Below are positions 36,801 through 43,183 of a stretch of 43,183 bases of DNA, piece by piece (position 1 is the first letter of the stretch; each line of letters begins with the position of its first letter). The stretch covers positions 1 through 43,183 of the forward strand of contig JAYMTF010000247.1 in the NCBI GenBank assembly GCA_036897485.1, read 5' to 3'. The position numbers and the translations under genes are program-made. This DNA is from Pelargonium nanum (lineage: Eukaryota > Streptophyta > Magnoliopsida > Geraniales > Geraniaceae). A model generated the notes under the pieces. That model worked only from the letters and a program-made list of their open reading frames with translations. It made no database searches and was not told where the DNA came from.

Positions 36801-38312
36801 CCTAACCATGGCCAAAACCTCCAGCTTTGGTAGAGAAGCAATAGACTGAAGCGATTCATTCGTCACCTGAAACAAACACAGAATTGAACTTCTTAAGCAG
36901 CAACGAATGCAAACATATTCGTTGGTTCCCCAGGTATTAATCCAAGAAAAAAAAAAATACCAAATTACAACATTCTTCATATATCTTTCCCTCCTAATAA
37001 ACTAACCTCAGCATATCCGACCTACTCACATTAGCATATCAGTGCAGCGAAATCAAATTTCAATTCATACGGTCATAAAAAAAATACCTAATTGCAATGC
37101 TACTATTGCATCTCTTTTCAGGGTCTTTTTATCTATTTTCTCAGAAAGCATGGCACTTGGGGAGAAAAAGAACTTCGGACCAATCAAGACAGCTCAAATT
37201 TTATTGGGCTCCCAAAATTTACACTCTTGGTTTGTTTGCAGGAAAACTAATCCTAGGAGGCTTAAAAGGAAAATCAAAGCTATAGTTTATCGGGCTTCCT
37301 CGGGTATTTTACTTTACCTTTCAATAGGGTCCCAAGTAAATGCCAAAAAACTAAAAGAGAACTCCCACAAATACTTCTAGAAATGGCATAATAAAAAGGA
37401 AAGGACCAACTAGTTCCAGCCAGTGTCACTGGTCAATAACTAATGTTGTCTTGTGTTTATCATGGTGGGACTAGCTTCTTTATACTTCCAACATCAAAAC
37501 CTCAGTCTGTTTCATTTCCAAATTTTCCCATGAACCAAACAAACCCAAACATTTTAATACACACAACAAAAGATATATGTTTATACCATATATGAATAGA
37601 ATTCAGATCAAACCAATACATCAAAAAACCACATTTTCTAAGAAACCAAACAGCAATAAGAAGAAAGAACAAGATTTCAAACCTTGAGATATGACAAATC
37701 AAGAAACTTCAGATCCCTGCACTTCTTGCACAGAAGATCCACACCCAAATCACTGATCTCCAGACACCATTTCATGCTCAATTTCTCCAACTTCCCACAC
37801 CGAATCGCAATCTTCGCCAATCCAACATCAGTGACCCCTAAACACTTGTCGATCCTCAGCTCCCTCAACCCCCCGGCGCACGATAGCGCCGCCGCCTCCC
37901 GGTCCCCGAATCCGCAACAGTACGACACGTCGACCACCTCCAGAGCCGGGCACGCCCGGACCAGCATCTCCAGCCCGAAATGCCTCAACCCGGTGACCCG
38001 GCTCAGCACCAATTTCTTCAATCTCCCGGCCCAGCGCAGCGAGTCGCGACTCAGCAGCATCGACACGGTCCCGTCGTCAATGCGGGGACAGACCGAGAGG
38101 TCGAGGCTCTCAATGTTCCCGTACCTCTCGAGCAGGATCAGCAGGAACTCGATCCGGAGGACCCGGATGGAGGTCCGGGTCATCGTTTCGACCCGGAGAA
38201 ACTCCTTGCAGACGAGTCGCCACGCCTTCCGATCCGAGTCGGAGCCGAGATTCTCGAGGATCCGAATCAGCAAGTCCTCCGTCAACAAATCGAGAATCGT
38301 CGGAGCCAGCAT
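33888..38312 (-). CDS. FBL3: F-box/LRR-repeat protein (FBL3-like)
   Basis: Probable substrate receptor of an SCF ubiquitin ligase: the F-box binds SKP1 and the leucine-rich repeats choose the target. Seven exons close in frame to 643 aa: 37683-38312, 36741-36866, 36545-36649, 36068-36467, 35726-35855, 35325-35619, 33888-34133. The F-box is at the N-terminus (about 5-45, LDLLTEDLLIRILENLGSDS, RKAWRLVCKEF). The rest is a continuous array of cysteine-containing LRRs such as LEVVDVSYCCGF, LEELDLTDCSGI, LEKLNLSYCSEV and LADLDLKHCSSI. I chose MLAPTILDLL at 38312; an in-frame Met at 38339 would add nine Cys-rich residues that do not look conserved. Introns 1 and 6 are the longest (816 and 1191 bp). 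Exon 1 is much more GC-rich than the others. The FBL3 name rests on remembered similarity; the substrate is unknown. Confidence 0.93.
34660..34760 (-). repeat. Possible SINE fragment in intron 6 of the F-box gene
   Basis: On the minus strand TGGTACCTCGGTGATCA is a weak A-box match and, about 50 bases on, TATTCGAATCCTG is a good B-box match. The spacing is longer than in a tRNA, which fits a SINE better. Edges, tail and target duplication were not found. Confidence 0.3.
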
Positions 38313-39968
38313 CGTCAAATCACAACAACAATTAAACAAAATAAAACAAAAAAGGAAAATTAGAAATCGGTGTTTTGAGCTTAGGTGGGGACGAAGAGGA
38401 AGAGGAGGCGGAGGTGGAGGAGAGGGTGGTGCGTGGGGTTCGGGAGGATCAGAAACGTCTCGAAATGGTGGTATTGGGTCGTGTTCATTGTTTCAGTGTG
38501 CGGCGACTCGGATCGGACTCGGAGCTCGACTCGGTTTCAGGCAGTTTCAGGCTATGGTGATGATTGAGAGAAAGAGATGAGAAAATAAGAGAAAACAAGA
38601 GAAAGTTGAAATAATCCGGTGCGGCGACTGTAAAAACTGGGATAAATATTATTGGTCAGATCAGGTGAAGAGTTGACTTTTTGCCAACTTAAATGAATAG
38701 ATCAGAGCCGTTGAGGGGGTTAGTTGACTATGGTCGGAGTGAGGGACGGTTGGGGATGAGGAGAGAGAAAATGCATGTGCCGTGCTACTAGAGAGTACGG
38801 TGGTGGGACCCAGAAACGTGCGAGGACCGTACCTATCTCCGTTCGTTTGTGAAAACAACGGCGGGACCAAAACTATGTGGTTGACGTGGCTTTTTGGTTG
38901 GTGCGGAGTGGACCACATATGCGCGTTTTGTGCTTTCTTCGGTGCGTTTTCTATTCGTGGTATCTTTTGTTGAGAAATAAGAATTTTGTAATACAAATGG
39001 GTCTTCAAAATTTGTAGTATTAGGAGACCTCTTATTTAAATAAAAATTCGGTTTCTCGAGGTGTACGAGCGAAATGTGTTGGGTCATGACCAAATGTGAA
39101 AAGACCAACAAAGACGGCCTAAAGAGGTCCAAATTTGGGCTTAATCGTCTCCACATGCATGAGATAGCCCACGGTCACAGGGGGACATATAAGCCACCCA
39201 GTCAACTAGTTGAATGAGGCGTGTTAGGTCAAGTCAAGGTAAGTTGACTCGCATTCGAGGGCAATTTCACCCGACACATGAAATAGAGCTCAATGAGTCA
39301 AACTTATGAGTAAAGGTGAGTAAACTCACTTAAAAGCACTGAGTTGACACGAATGGAGGAGCGAGTTGGCCTTTACAGACGTGGAAGCCTTCCATGAGCA
39401 TGGGTTGTATGGAGTTTACTTGAGTTGACTCGGGCTTGATGAAGTTGAGTCCACTCAGCTTAGTTATGTAACTGAGTTTGCCCTCACGAGCGTGATATTG
39501 ATTTGGATTCTTGAGTTGAGAGCTCACTCGTTTGGAATGACGATTCCACTTGGCTTCGGAGTCGAGTTTGCCCTTATGGGTGTGGACCAACTTGAACTCA
39601 TGAGTCAGGACTAAACCTTGATGAGTCCCATGACCACATTCATGGTCTAGTTTGGACTTACAGTATTGTCTTGTGCAAATACAAGATTTTCCTTTAAAAC
39701 CACTTACTTGATTGACAATCTTATCCATTTAGATCAACCTCCATGAATACTTTACAGCATATGTAAACAAGTTGTGCATATCTTGAAATGTCATATTTTA
39801 CAGAACTTCAAGTTTTATGATTGTTTTGTATCCTAAACATGATAATACAAGTGAGTAAAATACAAAATGTGAATGATGAGAATGGAATTTTTCAAATGAG
39901 TCATTTGTATCCCAAGTTTCCCATACAAGAATCAAGTCTTGCACAAAATTTACACACCAATCGTCATG
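38313..39968. other. F-box gene promoter and spacer to the DUF1399 gene
   Basis: The left part is the leader and promoter of the minus-strand F-box gene; 38380-38560 is purine-rich on the plus strand. TTGAC W-box cores occur near 38673, 38723 and 38880. From about 39190 to 39680 the motif GAGTT, often as GAGTTGACTC or GAGTTTGCCC, recurs at irregular spacing (see findings). An open frame on the minus strand at 39330-39728 is a by-product of that repetition. The right end is the 3' untranslated region of the DUF1399 gene. Confidence 0.45.
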
Positions 39969-42900
39969 TCAAGTTGTAATCACTCGCTTGTACAATTGCT
40001 CGCCTCCTTCCGCCGGTGAATAACTGAAAACTGGTTGATCCACTCTGTCTGCGGCCACCACCGCCTTGGCGTTCCAATACCAAGGCTGAAGGTGAGGTGG
40101 CGTAGAGATGGACGGCGACAATGAACAAGGATGGAGTGTTACAGAACCCCAATCTCTCGCTCCCATCTTCGCTTCCTTCAATCGTCTCCTTACGAGTAAT
40201 CTTCCCACGTCTTCCTTCTTCATCTCAGATACGCTTCTCAGTATTGAAAGGCATAGAAGCATAGCAAAAACTGCATCTTCCTCCGGCGATAAATCTACTA
40301 CCAATAGCTTCCAATTCAAGAGAGCAGTTGCTCTACCATATTCTTGGTCATCATCTTCTGTAAACCGAACAAGCGTTGCAAATCCCTCTTCTTCTTCATC
40401 TTCTTCGACATTCTTTTCTTTTTCAACTTGATACTGCATTTTCCGCCCTCTCAGCAACTTCACCTGCACTTGTGGTAGCTTCCAACTTCTAAGTACAACA
40501 CAAAAGAACTTCCAACTTTCGAAAAAGTTTGGAGCTTACCCGTGAATCAGTTGCGTCCTGATTTTTAAGAAAGAAACTCAGGCTAGACATAGATAGTGAT
40601 GAATCCCACTGTATCATCAGCTCATCGCCAGTTGAAAATTTCCACGAAGCTTTCCATTGCTCTTCCCGTTCTTTCGGTGTTGCTGTCCCTACCACTTTCT
40701 CTGTACTAGATGGCAACAACAGAAGCAATGTGTTTAACATATTTATTTCATAAATGCGTGATATATTGTAGATAACGTGAACGCCATTGCACGGTAAAAC
40801 TCATTATTTGAGAAACCCATGCAAGATGCTAATGACAACTGCGACTCAAGCAAATATCTAGTTCATATTAGAAAATATTTTCATTTGATTGGAACTACAA
40901 CAATAGCATATGATCCAAACATTTATCTTCTTCTTTTTCCCGTTTGATCATTCTTTTGACTTAGTTTTCCTTTTTCATCGGCAACTAATGTAAAAGCCTT
41001 CCATATTCAGGTTACTCGTAGCTTCTATCACGTGTTTCTGATGTGTATTGTTTTCGGCTTTTATTTTTGAAGCAAACTGAGTACAGAAGCCCCAAATACA
41101 TATCTTTAACCTCAATTCTTACGAAAGCAGCAGAGGATCCCAGGTTTTAGAACAAAATCGACTTCTACAAGACTGGATAGTACTTGGAGTGTAGAATGCA
41201 ATACAGTGAATCGTGATTGCTAGAATGAAACGTCCTTAAAAATAAAAACATACCAGGAGCTCTGCCAATAGAACCAGCAACATAAGACCAAGAACCTTCG
41301 CGTATCTCTATGATCCTATCCTCCCATTTCACAGCTGATGGAACTTCGGCCCCTCTCCTCCAAAACCCGTCGCCCACTCTGCAATGCATATCAAGTTTTC
41401 AGTGTTGAGAAACACATTTAATCATTTAATCAATAATATATATTAGCTAAGCAAACAGCTAAACTTTACCTAATTCGAACAACAAAGCATTCTCGTCCTG
41501 CATGATCAAGAACAGTGCGAGACAACCACCGACCTTCTTGAGGCCGGTATCTATTCATTCTAAGGATCACATCAGATATCATGGCTCCTGAATCATCCGT
41601 GACCCTATCGGACACACATTTTAACAAGTATGAAGCTTGAACTGGGGGAGTAATTGATGCCACAATCCTTACTTGCTGATCAACTACTCTTTCCAAAGTA
41701 AGAGACTGTGCTCTGAGTAAATCGTTCCAAAGAAATGTGACACTATCTAGCACTCCGCTTCCTTTCAAACACCCCCCACCACGATGACGAAGATCAAGCA
41801 CAACTCCTCTGGTTCCAAATTCACAATAAAGATGCCATGCTTTCCGCCATGAATCATGCAAGAGATCTGAGACCGGTTTATCAATCTTGAGCTCCCTGTG
41901 ACATCTTACCATCTGCAGGCGAAGGAAATTATGTCTCGTAGAATCCGGCATTGCCTTCATCTTAGGGCTGAGCCTCACAAACACACACACCTGTATAGAT
42001 AAATCACAGCACAATCATTCTAATAATCAAACGTTAGATGGTCTTAGTAAATCCAGCATGAAGTACTTCCAGTTCAGTTCGGTACAATATCTTCACAGAT
42101 TTCAATACAGCAACACCAAAGAAAGTGCAAAGGAAACAATTTGATGCATTAATGTAACTATTCCAATTCAGTGTAACAAAAACTAGCTAAAGGATGTGAG
42201 TTCAACATCTAATACCCAAGAACGTCGCATACAAATTATGAAAGGATCATTTAAGATTTGATAGAATCATAGCAGTATCGTATTTAAAACGTAGCACAAC
42301 CAACCTCAAGCAAGAACCTCGGCATCATAGACTTGTATTTGGTATTGGCATCTGTATCCGACACAACCCAGTGAACCGGAGGTGGTTTAGTAGTGACAGC
42401 CCCGTCCAAACCAACAGCAAGGCCACCCCCAGCTTTCTCGTATGGTTGATCAAAAGTTTTATCCCAAAGCTTCTTGGTGTTTTCCACATCTACTCCCTTT
42501 ATACTTCCCCACAAACTCACCACCTTCCCCATATCACCCTCCATCCCCTTCATATCTTCCGCATAAGCTGTCGGGTAGCTCTGCTTCATTTTGCACAGAA
42601 CCACAATAGTTTCAATAAAGCAAATAGAAACCACAATTCATAACACAATTGAACACTCGTGAATAAACCAGTAACCAGAACCCAAACCAGTTTCAGTTGT
42701 GTAACAATATGAACAAATAAAATTCAGACAATTTATTCAGAATTTTCCAAAACCCACCTGATGAGTCAACCACATTAGCATGACATCCAAAGCAGGCACC
42801 AATCTATAACACCCATCACTGAATCTCTGCAACATATACAAAAAACCCTTGTACCTCTGTCTAGCTGCAATCAAATACACAACATCAGCCATGTATGGCT

Positions 42901-43138
42901 CTGCAAATTTCGAGTATAAAGATCTGTGCTTCATCACTTCCATGAAAAGATGTTCATTTTTAACAACTGGGTCTTGCCCATCGGACTCTATCTCATTCTC
43001 GAATGGCTCATTTGGGTATCTCTGAACCCAAACATCTCTGCACCTCATCACTGCATAATCCTCATTGTGCTCATCAAAGATAGTTGGTCTTCCGATTATC
43101 TTCAAGAACCTTGACTCACAGTATCTCCTGTAACTGAC
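39969..43138 (-). CDS. DUF1399 / GRDP-type protein, N-terminus outside window
   Basis: Member of the plant DUF1399 family, which includes the glycine-rich domain proteins GRDP1 and GRDP2 linked to stress and auxin responses in Arabidopsis; the biochemical role is unknown. Six exons are visible: 42758-43138, 42305-42580, 41470-41990, 41254-41378, 40540-40700, 39969-40463, joining in frame to 652 aa plus stop. The start and at least one exon lie beyond 43138; the last bases of the window read as intron. Conserved DUF1399 segments are IGRPTIFDEHNEDYAVMRC, VYLIAARQRYKGFLYML, LVPALDVMLMWLTHQSYP and LWDKTFDQPYEKAGGGL. Later exons hold LDLRHRGGG, DGFWRRGAEVPSAVKWEDR and EGSWSYVAGSIGRAP. The C-terminus ends EGGEQLYKRVITT with no glycine-rich tail, unlike GRDP1/2 and like the short family members. 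The last exon includes an acidic Glu run. Confidence 0.88.
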
Positions 43139-43183
43139 CTGCAACGAGTATTGTCAACAATCTGGTTGGCAGCCGAGAAAGGA

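Noticed and set aside
39330-39728. Minus-strand open frame of 132 codons in the GAGTT-rich region
   Set aside because: Its residues follow from the repeated motif itself, and no conserved sequence was seen.

Overview
The window is nuclear DNA of a flowering plant, almost certainly a eudicot. It is AT-rich, has genes split by GT-AG introns, and carries plant-only families: TOPLESS co-repressors, SWEET sugar transporters, PMEI-PME pectinesterases and a DUF1399 protein. I cannot name the genus from sequence alone. It holds nine gene models, seven on the minus strand. Eight are complete and one runs off the right edge. I rebuilt the exons by hand from reading frame and splice sites, and every complete multi-exon model closes in frame at a length normal for its family.

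Layout: (1) 592-1461 (+), a single-exon acidic protein I do not recognise, with a possible CxxC/CxxH metal-binding motif. (2) 2441-10263 (-), a 25-exon TOPLESS-related co-repressor of 1131 aa. (3) 12381-14712 and 15894-18691 (-), a head-to-tail pair of clade IV SWEET transporters of 229 and 300 aa, both with six exons. (4) 22684-24552 (+), ribosomal protein eL18 (187 aa) behind a classic site II plus telo-box promoter. (5) 27526-29782 and 31243-33180 (-), two pectin methylesterases with inhibitor-type pro-regions (572 and 530 aa) that share one intron position. (6) 33888-38312 (-), an F-box/LRR protein of 643 aa. (7) 39969 to beyond 43138 (-), a DUF1399/GRDP-type protein whose start lies outside the window.

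The genes do not form a pathway. The SWEET pair and the PME pair are local family clusters (vacuolar sugar transport and cell-wall pectin modification); the others are housekeeping or regulatory genes. The parts least explained by ordinary annotation are non-coding. They include a family of long-inverted-repeat MITE-like elements (a near-complete copy at 19290-19783, one inside a PME intron at 28335-28750, and a possible relic near 27040-27116). There is also a tiny retroposition scar that duplicated a splice donor in the TOPLESS-related gene (5651-5710), a CACTA-type transposon end inside a SWEET intron, tandem repeats in an intron, two SINE-like pieces and two decayed retroelement-like fossils. 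I found no CRISPR array, operon, rRNA or intact tRNA, and no sign of an undescribed multi-gene system.
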